Of a stretch of 64,000 nucleotides of DNA, positions 32,133 to 40,706 are shown in pieces. A program made the translations under genes and the position numbers. The DNA comes from Streptomyces sp. MMBL 11-1 (GTDB taxonomy: Bacteria > Actinomycetota > Actinomycetes > Streptomycetales > Streptomycetaceae). The number at the start of each line of letters is the position of its first letter. Position 1 is the first letter of the stretch. The stretch is taken from contig NZ_CP117709.1 in assembly GCF_028622875.1 (NCBI RefSeq), positions 5,955,001-6,019,000 on the forward strand. The letters are read 5' to 3'. The notes beneath the pieces were generated by a model. That model made no database searches, was not told the DNA's origin, and saw only the letters and a list, made by a program, of their open reading frames with translations.

Positions 32133-32315
32133 ATGAAGACGACGACGATGTTCCGCAACATTGCCAACCCCCGGCGCACCACGCTGGCGCACCTCAAGGA
32201 CGCCGAAGCGCTGGCGACGCCCCCCCAGCCGGAGCACGCCGCCGACCTGCCGACCGTGACGGCCAACCCGCGCCGCACCATCCTGATGGAGGCCCCGGCC
32301 ACGGCCGCCCAGTAG
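32133..32315 (+). CDS. 60-residue protein with duplicated ANPRRT motif, function unknown
   Basis: The protein carries the same motif twice: IANPRRTTLAHL (residues 10-21) and TANPRRTILMEA (residues 43-54), separated by an acidic, Ala/Pro-rich spacer. It has no signal peptide, no membrane segment and no Cys. Third codon positions are G/C rich, so it appears translated. Start ATG 32133 or ATG 32148 (MFRNIANPRR); ribosome sites are weak. It lies between conservon 1 (divergent) and the FAH-family gene (93 bp downstream, same strand). I recognise no family. The two motifs suggest two equal binding elements, or a repeat-containing precursor peptide. Confidence 0.65.
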   Translation: MKTTTMFRNIANPRRTTLAHLKDAEALATPPQPEHAADLPTVTANPRRTILMEAPATAAQ

Positions 32316-32407
32316 GGCGCCGCCATGCGCGCGGCTGTCCCCCTCATCGGCGTTAGCCTGGAGCGTCAGTCTTCAGTCAGCCAGCAAGTGAGGGGCGACA
32401 GCATCCC

Positions 32408-33193
32408 GTGCGCATCGCCAGGTTCTCCATCGACGGCAATGTCGCCTTCGGCGCCGTCGAGGGGCAGGGCACCGTGGAATCCGGTGACCTCGTCCTCGAC
32501 ATCATCAAGGGCATTCCGTACGCCGACTTCGAACTCTCGGGCACCAAGGTCCCGCTGAACAAGGTCCGGCTGCTGCCCCCCGTGCTCCCCAACAAGGTCG
32601 TGGCCATCGGCCGCAACTACGCCGAGCACGCCGCCGAACTCGGCCACGAGGTCCCCGACGCGCCGATCACCTTCTTCAAGCCCACCACCTCGGTGATCGG
32701 CTCCGGCGACGCGATCGAGTACCCCTCCTTCTCCGAAGAGCTGCACCACGAGGCCGAGCTGGCCGTCGTCATCGGCCGCATGTGCCGCGAGGTCCCCCGC
32801 GAGCGGGTCAAGGACGTCATCCTCGGCTACACCTGCGCCAACGACGTCACCGCCCGCGACGTGCAGCGGCGCGAGAAGCAGTGGGCCCGCGCCAAGGGCT
32901 TCGACACCTCCTGCCCGCTGGGCCCCTGGGTGGAGACCGACGTGGACCCCCACGACCTCACCATCCAGGCGACGGTCAACGGCGAGCAGCGACAGCTCGG
33001 CCGCACCAGCGACATGGTCCGCTCCATCGAGGACCTGGTCGTCCACATCACGGAGGCCATGACCCTCCTCCCGGGCGACGTCATCCTCACGGGCACCCCC
33101 GCAGGGGTCGGACCCCTGCACGTCGGCGACGAGGTCGCCGTCACCATCGAAGGCATCGGCACTCTCACCAACAAGGTGATCAAGCGTGGCTAA
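32408..33193 (+). CDS. fumarylacetoacetate hydrolase (FAH) family protein
   Basis: The 261-residue protein matches the FAH C-terminal fold: [47 protein letters not shown] with the metal-binding Glu residues near 115-120, NDVTARDVQ, and [15 protein letters not shown]. Enzymes of this type cleave or decarboxylate beta-diketo acids with Mg2+; the substrate here is unknown. GTG 32408 has only a distant GAGGGG. Its last codons overlap the start of gltX by 8 bases, so the two are translationally coupled, a conserved streptomycete arrangement. Confidence 0.9.
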   Translation: MRIARFSIDGNVAFGAVEGQGTVESGDLVLDIIKGIPYADFELSGTKVPLNKVRLLPPVLPNKVVAIGRNYAEHAAELGHEVPDAPITFFKPTTSVIGSGDAIEYPSFSEELHHEAELAVVIGRMCREVPRERVKDVILGYTCANDVTARDVQRREKQWARAKGFDTSCPLGPWVETDVDPHDLTIQATVNGEQRQLGRTSDMVRSIEDLVVHITEAMTLLPGDVILTGTPAGVGPLHVGDEVAVTIEGIGTLTNKVIKRG

Positions 33194-34700
33194 CGCACCT
33201 TTCCCCAAGCTCTCGGCTCCGCTCGACCAGGGGAGGCCCCATCGCGTCCGTTTCTGTCCCTCCCCGACCGGGAACCCCCACGTGGGCCTGGTCCGGACGG
33301 CGCTCTTCAACTGGGCCTTCGCCCGGCACCACCAGGGCACCCTGGTCTTCCGGATCGAGGACACCGACGCGGCGCGCGACTCCGAGGAGTCCTACCAGCA
33401 GCTGCTCGACTCGATGCGCTGGCTGGGCCTGGACTGGGACGAGGGCCCCGAGATCGGCGGCCCGCACGCCCCCTACCGCCAGTCGCAGCGGATGGACCTG
33501 TACAAGGACGTCGCCGAGAAGCTCCTCGCCGCCGGGTACGCCTACCCCTGCTACTGCACCACCGAGGAGCTGGACACCCGCCGCGACGCCGCCCGCGCCG
33601 CCGGGAAGCCCTCCGGTTACGACGGCCACTGCCGCGACCTCACCGCCGAGCAGAAGGCCGCGTACGAGTCCGAGGGCCGCAGCTCGATCGTCCGCTTCCG
33701 GATGCCCGACGAGGCCATCACCTTCACCGACCTGGTCCGCGGCGAGATCACCGTCCAGCCGGAGAACGTCCCCGACTACGGCATCGTCCGCGCCAACGGG
33801 GCACCGCTCTACACCCTGGTCAACCCGGTCGACGACGCCCTGATGGAGATCACCCACGTCCTGCGCGGCGAGGACCTGCTCTCCTCCACCCCGCGCCAGA
33901 TCGCCCTGTACCGGGCGCTCATCGAGCTGGGCATCGCCAAGGACACCCCCGCCTTCGGCCACCTGCCGTACGTCATGGGCGAGGGCAACAAGAAGCTCTC
34001 CAAGCGCGACCCGCAGGCTTCCCTCAACCTCTACCGGGAGCGCGGGTTCCTCCCCGAGGGCCTGCTGAACTACCTCTCGCTGCTCGGCTGGTCGATCGCC
34101 GAGGACCGGGACATCTTCTCGATGGACGAACTGGTCGCCGTGTTCGACATCGGGGACGTCAACGCCAACCCGGCCCGCTTCGACCTCAAGAAGTGCGAGC
34201 ACATCAACGCCGAGCACATCCGCATGCTCGACGTGAAGACCTTCACCGAGGCCTGCGGCCCCTGGCTGAAGGCGCCCTTCGCACCCTGGGCCCCGGAGGC
34301 CTTCGACGCGGAGAAGTGGACGCGGATCGCCCCCTACGCCCAGACCCGGGTCACGGTGCTCTCCGACATCACCGACAACGTCGACTTCCTCTTCCTCGAC
34401 GAGCCGGTGGAGGACGAGGCGTCCTGGACCAAGGCGATGAAGGGCGACCCGGCCGCGCTCCTGACGACGGCCCGCGCCAACCTGGAAGCGGCCGACTGGA
34501 GCGACCCGGAGTCCCTGAAGAACGCCGTCCTCACCGCCGGCGAGGCCCACGGCCTCAAGCTCGGCAAGGCGCAGGCCCCGGTCCGCGTCGCCGTCACCGG
34601 CCGCACCGTCGGCCTCCCGCTCTTCGAGTCCCTGGAGATCCTGGGCCGCGACAGGAGTCTGGCCCGCGTGGACGCCGCACTGGCGAAGCTGACCGCGTAG
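33186..34700 (+). CDS. gltX: glutamyl-tRNA synthetase
   Basis: The 504-residue class I synthetase has the HIGH-like motif as [19 protein letters not shown] (about residues 25-43) and the KMSKS-like loop NKKLSKRD (about residue 270), then an anticodon-binding helical domain. It charges tRNA-Glu. Streptomycetes are generally taken to lack a GlnRS, so the enzyme should also misacylate tRNA-Gln for the amidotransferase GatCAB. Both tRNA species are encoded about 0.9 kb downstream. GTG 33186 overlaps the FAH gene; a terminator follows. Confidence 0.97.
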   Translation: MANAPFPKLSAPLDQGRPHRVRFCPSPTGNPHVGLVRTALFNWAFARHHQGTLVFRIEDTDAARDSEESYQQLLDSMRWLGLDWDEGPEIGGPHAPYRQSQRMDLYKDVAEKLLAAGYAYPCYCTTEELDTRRDAARAAGKPSGYDGHCRDLTAEQKAAYESEGRSSIVRFRMPDEAITFTDLVRGEITVQPENVPDYGIVRANGAPLYTLVNPVDDALMEITHVLRGEDLLSSTPRQIALYRALIELGIAKDTPAFGHLPYVMGEGNKKLSKRDPQASLNLYRERGFLPEGLLNYLSLLGWSIAEDRDIFSMDELVAVFDIGDVNANPARFDLKKCEHINAEHIRMLDVKTFTEACGPWLKAPFAPWAPEAFDAEKWTRIAPYAQTRVTVLSDITDNVDFLFLDEPVEDEASWTKAMKGDPAALLTTARANLEAADWSDPESLKNAVLTAGEAHGLKLGKAQAPVRVAVTGRTVGLPLFESLEILGRDRSLARVDAALAKLTA

Positions 34701-34717
34701 GCGACGAGCACGCCACC

Positions 34718-34757
34718 CCGAGGAGGGCCCCAGCCGACCGGCTGCGGCCCTCCTCGG
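34718..34757. terminator. hairpin after gltX
   Basis: A perfect 12-bp stem (CCGAGGAGGGCC / GGCCCTCCTCGG) encloses a second CAGCCG / CGGCTG stem; CTTTC follows. Confidence 0.8.
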
Positions 34758-34800
34758 CTTTCGCCTCCGGCGGCACCTCCCGGCGGCTACCGTGAGGCCC

Positions 34801-35520
34801 ATGCCGATCCGAGCCGTGCTCTGGGACATCGACGACACGATCTTCGACTACTCGGGCGCCGACCGCACCGGGATGCGGCGCCACCTGGAGCGCGAGGGCC
34901 TGCCCGAGGCGTATGCCTCGGTGGACGTGGCCCTGGACGCCTGGCGCGCGCTGAGCGTCCGGCACTGGGCGCGCATGACCGCCGGAGAGACGGACTTCCG
35001 AGGGCAGCGGCGGGACCGGGTACGGGAGTTCCTGTCGCGGGACCTGAAGGACACCGAGGCCGAGGCGTGGTTCGGACGGCACGCCGCTCATTACGAGGCC
35101 GCCTGGGCGCTCTTCCCGGACGTACTGCCCGTACTGGACCTGCTGGCCCGCGACTACCGGCACGGGATCCTGTCCAACGCCAACACCCACCACCAGCACC
35201 ACAAGCTCACCGCGCTCGGCGTCCGCGACCGGTTCGAGTCGATGGTCTGCGCCGTGGAGCTGGGGATCGCCAAGCCGGAGGCCGGCGCCTTCCACGCGGC
35301 CTGCGAGGCGCTCGCGCTGGAGCCGCACGAGGTGGTGTACGTGGGCAACGAGCCCGACATCGACGCCGGCGGGGCCGTGGCCGCCGGTCTGAGGGGCATC
35401 TGGCTCGACCGGCTGGGCACGGGCGGGAGGCCGGATCTCGTGACGGTCACCGGGCTCGACCAGCTCCCCGGTCTGCTGGCGGGCGATACCCGTTTTGGAG
35501 CGCCGGACACCTTCGGGTAA
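34801..35520 (+). CDS. HAD-family hydrolase
   Basis: The 239-residue cytoplasmic protein has all four HAD motifs: nucleophile DIDDTIFDYS (Asp9 and Asp11), ILSNAN (Thr/Ser motif), LGIAKPEAGAF (Lys motif) and YVGNEPDIDAGGA (acidic motif). The helical cap inserted after motif I suggests a small-molecule phosphatase or dehalogenase. Physiological substrate unknown. ATG 34801 is preceded by GAGG three bases away; GTG 34792 is an alternative. Confidence 0.88.
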   Translation: MPIRAVLWDIDDTIFDYSGADRTGMRRHLEREGLPEAYASVDVALDAWRALSVRHWARMTAGETDFRGQRRDRVREFLSRDLKDTEAEAWFGRHAAHYEAAWALFPDVLPVLDLLARDYRHGILSNANTHHQHHKLTALGVRDRFESMVCAVELGIAKPEAGAFHAACEALALEPHEVVYVGNEPDIDAGGAVAAGLRGIWLDRLGTGGRPDLVTVTGLDQLPGLLAGDTRFGAPDTFG

Positions 35521-35608
35521 TGTTCTTTCTGCGCCGCCCGAGCGGGCCGAAAAGATCCGGCCGGGAGCGCAGACAGAAATAAGACCCCCACCAGGGGTTG
35601 CATTTCAG

Positions 35609-35680
35609 TGGGCTATGGTGTAATTGGCAACACTACGGTTTCTGGTACCGTCATTCTAGGTTCGAGTCCTGGTAGCCCAG
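35609..35680 (+). tRNA. tRNA-Gln (CTG), copy 1
   Basis: 72 nt. TGGGCTA pairs with TAGCCCA in the acceptor stem, discriminator G. Anticodon loop TTCTGGT between ACGGT and ACCGT gives anticodon CTG; the T arm has GGTTCGAGTCC. The 3' CCA is not encoded. A small CCCC-ACCA-GGGG hairpin lies just upstream. Confidence 0.95.
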
Positions 35681-35718
35681 CGCAAGACCAAGCAGTACGA
35701 GCAAGACCAGCAGGACAA

Positions 35719-35791
35719 GCCCCCGTTGTGTAGCGGCCTAGCACGCTGCCCTCTCACGGCAGTAGCGCCGGTTCGAATCCGGTCGGGGGTA
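35719..35791 (+). tRNA. tRNA-Glu (CTC), copy 1
   Basis: 73 nt. Anticodon loop CTCTCAC between CTGCC and GGCAG gives anticodon CTC; T arm GCCGGTTCGAATCCGGT. The acceptor stem has a terminal G-T pair, discriminator A. The 3' CCA is not encoded. Confidence 0.95.
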
Positions 35792-35853
35792 CAGATCCTT
35801 CCCGCGAGAGCATCATGGGTCGCACCCATCGCTCTCGATGCAGGATCGCTAGG

Positions 35854-35926
35854 GCCCCCGTTGTGTAGCGGCCTAGCACGCTGCCCTCTCACGGCAGTAG
35901 CGCCGGTTCGAATCCGGTCGGGGGTA
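35854..35926 (+). tRNA. tRNA-Glu (CTC), copy 2
   Basis: Identical in every base to tRNA-Glu copy 1, with unrelated flanking sequence. 73 nt, CCA not encoded. Confidence 0.95.
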
Positions 35927-35938
35927 CTTGTCACACCA

Positions 35939-36010
35939 TGGGCTATGGTGTAATTGGCAACACTACGGTTTCTGGTACCGTCATTCTAGGTTCGAGTCCT
36001 GGTAGCCCAG
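35939..36010 (+). tRNA. tRNA-Gln (CTG), copy 2
   Basis: Identical in every base to tRNA-Gln copy 1, and followed by the same GCGCAAG trailer-like bases as far as CGCAAG. It starts 12 bases after tRNA-Glu copy 2. Confidence 0.95.
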
Positions 36011-36030
36011 CGCAAGTCAGCAGTAACCAC

Positions 36031-36103
36031 GCCCCCGTTGTGTAGCGGCCTAGCACGCTGCCCTCTCACGGCAGTAGCGCCGGTTCGAATCCGGTCGGGG
36101 GTA
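36031..36103 (+). tRNA. tRNA-Glu (CTC), copy 3
   Basis: Identical in every base to the other two tRNA-Glu copies. It is the last of the cluster and is followed at once by a UUCG-loop terminator. Confidence 0.95.
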
Positions 36104-36116
36104 CAACAGAGCGGTA

Positions 36117-36152
36117 CGGGAAGGCCCTCCACTTCGGTGGGGGGCCTTCCCG
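36117..36152. terminator. terminator of the tRNA cluster
   Basis: CGGGAAGGCCCTCCAC pairs with GTGGGGGGCCTTCCCG around a TTCG tetraloop, with one T-G wobble. It lies 13 bases after the last tRNA. Confidence 0.9.
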
Positions 36153-36309
36153 CTTGTCCGGAGCGTCGCGCTCCGCGCCAAGTCGCCCGCCCCGCACCGT
36201 GGTTGTGCCCGGCGGTCGCGCCCGGCGGGGAGGCCGGAAAGAGAAAAGGGCCGCCACGACGCTGGGGCGGCCTTCCGGGATTTCGGTCGGGAGGAAGTGG
36301 TGTACGGCG

Positions 36310-37026
36310 TCAGCCCGTGCGGCGCAGGGCCTCGCTCAGCCGTGCCGCGGAGTCGATGACCGCCTGGGCGTGCATCCGGCCCGGGTGGCGGGTCAGCCGC
36401 TCGATCGGCCCGGAGACCGAGACCGCCGCGACCACCCGGTTCGAGGGGCCGCGCACCGGAGCGGAGACCGAGGCGACGCCCGGCTCCCGCTCGCCGATCG
36501 ACTGGGCCCAGCCCCGCCGCCGTACGCCGGAGAGCGCCGTCGCCGTGAACCTGGCGCCCTGGAGACCCCGGTGCAGGCGCTCCGGCTCCTCCCAGGCCAT
36601 CAGGATCTGGGCGGAGGAGCCCGCCTTCATCGTGAGGGTCGAGCCGACCGGCACCGTGTCCCGGAGGCCCGACAGCCGTTCCGCCGCCGCCACGCAGATG
36701 CGCATGTCGCCCTGCCGGCGGTAGAGCTGCGCGCTCTCGCCGGTGATGTCGCGCAGGTGGGTGAGCACCGGTCCGGCCGTGGCCAGCAGGCGGTCCTCGC
36801 CCGCCGCGGCTGCCAGTTCCGACAGCCGGGGGCCGAGAATGAACCGGCCCTGCATATCCCTCGCCACCATCCGGTGGTGTTCCAGTGCCACGGCCAGTCG
36901 ATGGGCCGTGGGCCGTGCGAGCCCGGTCGCCGCGACCAGCCCGGCGAGGGTGGCCGGACCGGACTCCAGGGCGCTCAATACCAGAGCTGCCTTGTCGAGA
37001 ACGCCGACGCCGCTAGAGTTGTCCAT
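36310..37026 (-). CDS. ndgR: IclR-family regulator of amino-acid metabolism
   Basis: The 238-residue protein has an N-terminal winged helix-turn-helix (VLDKAALVLSALESGPATLAGLVAATGLARPTAHRLAVALEHH, about residues 9-52) and a C-terminal effector-binding domain. NdgR controls leucine and other amino-acid genes and antibiotic output in S. coelicolor, and its homologue AreB acts on leuCD in S. clavuligerus. It diverges from leuC with a 174-bp shared promoter region carrying a 19-bp imperfect palindrome. ATG 37026 has GGGAG nine bases upstream. Confidence 0.94.
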   Translation of the reverse strand: MDNSSGVGVLDKAALVLSALESGPATLAGLVAATGLARPTAHRLAVALEHHRMVARDMQGRFILGPRLSELAAAAGEDRLLATAGPVLTHLRDITGESAQLYRRQGDMRICVAAAERLSGLRDTVPVGSTLTMKAGSSAQILMAWEEPERLHRGLQGARFTATALSGVRRRGWAQSIGEREPGVASVSAPVRGPSNRVVAAVSVSGPIERLTRHPGRMHAQAVIDSAARLSEALRRTG

Positions 37027-37052
37027 ACGACGATACTCCCGTCTCACTCTGT

Positions 37053-37071
37053 GAAACGCAAGTTCAATTTC
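37053..37071. promoter_or_regulatory. imperfect palindrome in the ndgR-leuC promoter region
   Basis: GAAACGCAAGTTCAATTTC reads as GAAAnnnAAnTTnnnTTTC. Its 12 specified positions are symmetric around the central base. It is a candidate NdgR operator, 27 bp upstream of the ndgR start. Confidence 0.5.
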
Positions 37072-37200
37072 CGGTAGAAGTTGCGAACCTGTGGAGGCGG
37101 CCGCACAACGGCTCGTAGCCACCGCCCCGCACGGGGGTCCGGACGGAGGCACACCGAATCTCTAGTTGGGCCGGCGAAGAAGCCGGTCGGAGGGAAAGCG

Positions 37201-38628
37201 ATGGGTAGGACACTCGCGGAGAAGGTCTGGGACGACCATGTCGTCCGACGCGCGGAGGGCGAACCCGACCTCCTCTTCATCGATCTGCACCTGCTGCACG
37301 AGGTGACCAGCCCGCAGGCCTTCGACGGGCTGCGTCAGGCCGGACGCCCGGTACGACGCCTCGACCTCACCATCGCCACCGAGGACCACAACACCCCGAC
37401 CCTCGACATCGACAAGCCGATCGCCGACCCGGTCTCCCGCGTCCAGCTGGAGACCCTGCGCAAGAACTGCGCGGACTTCGGCGTCCGGCTGCACCCGCTG
37501 GGCGATGTCGAGCAGGGCGTCGTGCACGTGGTCGGCCCGCAGCTGGGGCTGACCCAGCCCGGCACCACCGTGGTCTGCGGCGACTCCCACACCTCCACGC
37601 ACGGCGCGTTCGGCGCGCTGGCGTTCGGCATCGGCACCAGCCAGGTGGAGCACGTCCTCGCCACCCAGACGCTGCCGCTGGCCCGCCCGAAGACCATGGC
37701 CATCACCGTCGAGGGCGAACTGCCCGACGAGGTCACCGCGAAGGACCTGATCCTGGCGGTCATCGCCCGGATCGGCACCGGCGGCGGCCAGGGATACATC
37801 CTCGAATACCGCGGCTCCGCCATCGAGAAGCTCTCGATGGAGGCCCGGATGACCATCTGCAACATGTCGATCGAGGCCGGTGCCCGCGCGGGCATGATCG
37901 CCCCCGACGCCACCACCTTCGACTACCTCAAGGGCCGCGACCACGCCCCCGAGGGCGAGGACTGGGACGCCGCCGTCGCGTACTGGAAGACCCTGCGCTC
38001 CGACGACGACGCGGTGTTCGACGCCGAGGTTGTCATCGACGCCACCGAACTGGCCCCGTTCGTCACCTGGGGCACCAACCCCGGCCAGGGCGCGCCCCTG
38101 TCGGCCCACGTCCCCGACCCGGCTTCGTACGAGGACGCCTCGGAGCGTTTCGCCGCCGAAAAGGCCCTGGAGTACATGGGGTTGACCGCCGGGCAGCCGC
38201 TGCGCGACATCAGCGTCGATACCGTCTTCGTAGGTTCGTGCACCAACGGCCGCATCGAGGACCTGCGTAACGCCGCCTCGGTCCTGGACGGCCGCAAAAT
38301 CGCCGACGGCGTAAGGATGCTGGTCGTCCCCGGCTCGGTCCGGGTCGCGCTCCAGGCCGTCTCCGAGGGCCTGGACAAGGTCTTCATCGAGGCCGGCGCC
38401 GAATGGCGGCACGCGGGCTGCTCGATGTGCCTGGGGATGAACCCCGACCAGCTGGCTCCCGGCGAGCGCTCCGCCTCCACCTCGAACCGCAACTTCGAGG
38501 GGCGGCAGGGCAAGGGCGGCCGCACCCACCTGGTCTCGCCCCAGGTCGCCGCCGCCACCGCGGTGCTGGGCCACCTGGCCTCGCCCGCCGACCTGTCCGA
38601 CGCCCGTACCCCCGCCGGAGTCCGATAG
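37201..38628 (+). CDS. leuC: 3-isopropylmalate dehydratase large subunit
   Basis: 475 residues. With LeuD it isomerises 2-isopropylmalate to 3-isopropylmalate in leucine synthesis. The 4Fe-4S ligands are visible as Cys in [10 protein letters not shown] (about residue 346) and CSMC (Cys407 and Cys410). The aconitase signature [20 protein letters not shown] is near residue 125. ATG 37201 is preceded by CGGAGGGAAAGCG. It is 2 bases from leuD and forms an operon with it, divergent from ndgR. Confidence 0.97.
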   Translation: MGRTLAEKVWDDHVVRRAEGEPDLLFIDLHLLHEVTSPQAFDGLRQAGRPVRRLDLTIATEDHNTPTLDIDKPIADPVSRVQLETLRKNCADFGVRLHPLGDVEQGVVHVVGPQLGLTQPGTTVVCGDSHTSTHGAFGALAFGIGTSQVEHVLATQTLPLARPKTMAITVEGELPDEVTAKDLILAVIARIGTGGGQGYILEYRGSAIEKLSMEARMTICNMSIEAGARAGMIAPDATTFDYLKGRDHAPEGEDWDAAVAYWKTLRSDDDAVFDAEVVIDATELAPFVTWGTNPGQGAPLSAHVPDPASYEDASERFAAEKALEYMGLTAGQPLRDISVDTVFVGSCTNGRIEDLRNAASVLDGRKIADGVRMLVVPGSVRVALQAVSEGLDKVFIEAGAEWRHAGCSMCLGMNPDQLAPGERSASTSNRNFEGRQGKGGRTHLVSPQVAAATAVLGHLASPADLSDARTPAGVR

Positions 38629-38630
38629 CC

Positions 38631-39224
38631 ATGGAAGCATTCACCACACACACCGGCCGGGCCGTTCCGCTGCGCCGCAGCAACGTCGACACCGACCAGA
38701 TCATCCCCGCGCACTGGCTGAAGAAGGTCACCCGCGACGGGTTCGAGGACGGGCTCTTCGAAGCCTGGCGCAAGGACGAGAACTTCGTCCTCAACCGGCC
38801 CGAGCACCAGGGCGCCTCGGTCCTGGTCGCCGGCCCCGACTTCGGAACGGGCTCCTCCCGCGAACACGCGGTCTGGGCCCTGCAGAACTACGGCTTCAAG
38901 GCCGTCGTCTCCTCCCGCTTCGCCGACATCTTCCGCGGCAACTCGCTGAAGAACGGGCTGCTCACCGTGGTCCTGGAGCAGAAGGTCGTCGACACCCTCT
39001 GGGAGCTGACGGAGGCCGACCCGGCCGCCGAGGTGACCGTCGACCTGGAGGCGCGCCAGGTGCGCGCCGGGGGCATCACCGCCGACTTCGAGCTCGACGA
39101 GAACGCCCGTTGGCGACTGCTCAACGGCCTCGACGACATCAGCCTCACCCTTCAGAACGAAGCGGACATCGCCGCGTACGAGGCGGCCAGGCCCGCCTTC
39201 AAGCCGCGTACCATTGCCGCCTGA
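38631..39224 (+). CDS. leuD: 3-isopropylmalate dehydratase small subunit
   Basis: 197 residues with the swivel-domain motifs [36 protein letters not shown] and [20 protein letters not shown]. It supplies the second half of the active site to LeuC. ATG 38631 follows two bases after the leuC stop. A perfect 15-bp terminator stem follows it. Confidence 0.97.
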   Translation: MEAFTTHTGRAVPLRRSNVDTDQIIPAHWLKKVTRDGFEDGLFEAWRKDENFVLNRPEHQGASVLVAGPDFGTGSSREHAVWALQNYGFKAVVSSRFADIFRGNSLKNGLLTVVLEQKVVDTLWELTEADPAAEVTVDLEARQVRAGGITADFELDENARWRLLNGLDDISLTLQNEADIAAYEAARPAFKPRTIAA

Positions 39225-39240
39225 GCAGCGCTTTTCCAGG

Positions 39241-39274
39241 ACTGCGCCCCCTGCCTCCCGGCAGGGGGCGCAGT
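39241..39274. terminator. hairpin after leuD
   Basis: Perfect 15-bp arms ACTGCGCCCCCTGCC / GGCAGGGGGCGCAGT with a TCCC loop. Confidence 0.85.
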
Positions 39275-39328
39275 CGCTTGTTGAGACCCCGTCGGGCGAC
39301 AACTCGCCCCAGATGGCACAATCGGTGC

Positions 39329-39556
39329 ATGGAACGCGACAGCCAACTCAAGCTCTACGGCCAAGTCGCCGACCGATTGAAGGAAGCGCACGCGAAGGTG
39401 CGTGCACTGCAAGTCCCGGAGAGCGTACGGATGGCGCTGACCCGGAAGCTGCTGGTCGTCACGGCCGCGGCGAAGCACGATCTCCCGGACGCGGCAAGGC
39501 GTCTGGACCGGTTGATGAAGGACCTCGATGAGGGCCGATTCCCCGAAGGTGACTGA
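39329..39556 (+). CDS. small helical protein of unknown function (75 aa)
   Basis: MERDSQLKLYGQVADRLKEAHAKVRAL and the following segments are charged and helical throughout, ending RRLDRLMKDLDEGRFPEGD. No Cys, no membrane segment. It lies between leuD and hupS, and a small conserved gene occupies the same place in other streptomycetes (from memory). ATG 39329 has no strong ribosome site. It looks like a small coiled-coil or nucleoid-associated helper, but I cannot name a family. Confidence 0.7.
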   Translation: MERDSQLKLYGQVADRLKEAHAKVRALQVPESVRMALTRKLLVVTAAAKHDLPDAARRLDRLMKDLDEGRFPEGD

Positions 39557-39698
39557 CACGTGGAACTGCGCATCGGTCGACTTCGTTGCGGCACTAGGGT
39601 GATTAGCCCGTTTCGTGTTTGATTTGCGGTATATATCTGCCTAACGTGCGAAAAAGCTTGAACACTTTCGTTCTGGCAATGTCTCCGAAGGGGAAGAC

Positions 39699-40373
39699 GT
39701 GAACAAGGCGCAGCTCGTAGAAGCGATTGCCGACAAGGTCGGCGGCCGTCAGCAGGCCGCAGACGCTGTCGACGCGGTACTCGACGCGATCGTCCGTGCC
39801 GTTGTGGCCGGAGACCGTGTCTCGGTCACCGGCTTCGGCTCGTTCGAAAAGGTCGACCGCCCCGCCCGGTACGCCCGCAACCCGCAGACGGGTGAGCGCG
39901 TCCGGGTCAAGAAGACCTCGGTGCCCCGCTTCCGCGCGGGCCAGGGTTTCAAGGACCTGGTGAGCGGCTCGAAGAAGCTCCCCAAGAACGACGTGGCCGT
40001 CAAGAAGGCCCCCAAGGGCAGCCTCTCGGGCGGATCTTCCGCCGCCCGTACGACGGTGAAGGCCGCCGCCGCCAAGAAGTCGGCCGCCAAGAAGGCCACC
40101 GCGAAGAAGACCACCGCCAAGAAGGCGACTCCGGCGAAGAAGACCACCGCCGCGGCCAAGAAGGCCACCACGAAGAAGACCACCGCGACGGCCAAGAAGG
40201 CGTCCGCGGCCGCCAAGAAGGCGACTCCGGCGAAGAAGGCCGCGACGACCGCCAAGAAGGCCTCTCCCAGCAAGACCGCGCCCGCCAAGAAGACCACGGC
40301 GAAGAAGGCGCCCGCGAAGAAGACCACGGCGCGCACCACCACGGCCAAGAAGGCCACCGCACGCAAGAAGTGA
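39699..40373 (+). CDS. hupS: HU-family nucleoid protein with lysine-rich C-terminal tail
   Basis: 224 residues. The first ~95 are a full HU domain (NKAQLVEAIADKVGG, GDRVSVTGFGSFEKVDRPARYARNPQTGERV, FRAGQGFKDLV). The rest is a Lys/Ala/Thr/Pro tail rich in KKATAKKTTAKK and TPAKK repeats, like eukaryotic histone H1 tails. HupS is the spore-associated HU of streptomycetes, helping compact DNA in sporulation. GTG 39699 is preceded by GAAGGGGAAGAC. The upstream 140 bp are AT-rich (TATATAT at about 39630) and should hold the promoter. Confidence 0.95.
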   Translation: MNKAQLVEAIADKVGGRQQAADAVDAVLDAIVRAVVAGDRVSVTGFGSFEKVDRPARYARNPQTGERVRVKKTSVPRFRAGQGFKDLVSGSKKLPKNDVAVKKAPKGSLSGGSSAARTTVKAAAAKKSAAKKATAKKTTAKKATPAKKTTAAAKKATTKKTTATAKKASAAAKKATPAKKAATTAKKASPSKTAPAKKTTAKKAPAKKTTARTTTAKKATARKK

Positions 40374-40406
40374 GACCGGGCACCCGCTCGCTCATCACCA
40401 CGCGCC

Positions 40407-40438
40407 GGGCCGGGCTCCCCTCCGGGGGAGCCCGGCCC
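40407..40438. terminator. hairpin after hupS
   Basis: GGGCCGGGCTCCCC / GGGGAGCCCGGCCC, 14-bp perfect arms around a 4-nt loop, lie 33 bases after the stop and before the convergent small gene. Confidence 0.8.
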
Positions 40439-40492
40439 GCGGGCTGTCCGGGCCCCGTTCGGCCCAGCGGCGTCGTCCGGCCGTGAGCCGGG

Positions 40493-40696
40493 TCAGAACG
40501 TCTGCAGGGTCACCAGGGTGATCCGCAGGGCCGCTCCCTCACCCTCGCCCTCGATCCGCACCCGCTGCCCCGGACGCAACAGCAGCAGGCCGCCCGCGTC
40601 GAAGGCCGGCGCGCCGAAGTCCACCGGGGTGCCGTCGTCCAGCAGCACGCTGCCGCTGCGGGTCTCGGGGTCGTACGTGTACGAGGTCGCCTGCAT
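40493..40696 (-). CDS. conserved small protein of unknown function (67 aa)
   Basis: MQATSYTYDPETRSGSVLLDDGTPVDFGAPAFDAG followed by LLLLRPGQRVRIEGEGE reads like one small beta-barrel, with an OB or cold-shock-like feel (alternating strands and Gly turns). No signal peptide, no Cys. It starts 10 bases downstream of the cofC-like stop on the same strand, so they are probably one operon. I recognise no named family. Confidence 0.75.
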   Translation of the reverse strand: MQATSYTYDPETRSGSVLLDDGTPVDFGAPAFDAGGLLLLRPGQRVRIEGEGEGAALRITLVTLQTF

Positions 40697-40706
40697 GGGC
40701 GGCAGC

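Noticed and set aside
35708..36110. CRISPR-like repeats
   Set aside because: The repeated blocks are intact tRNA-Glu/Gln genes with cloverleaf features, not CRISPR repeats.
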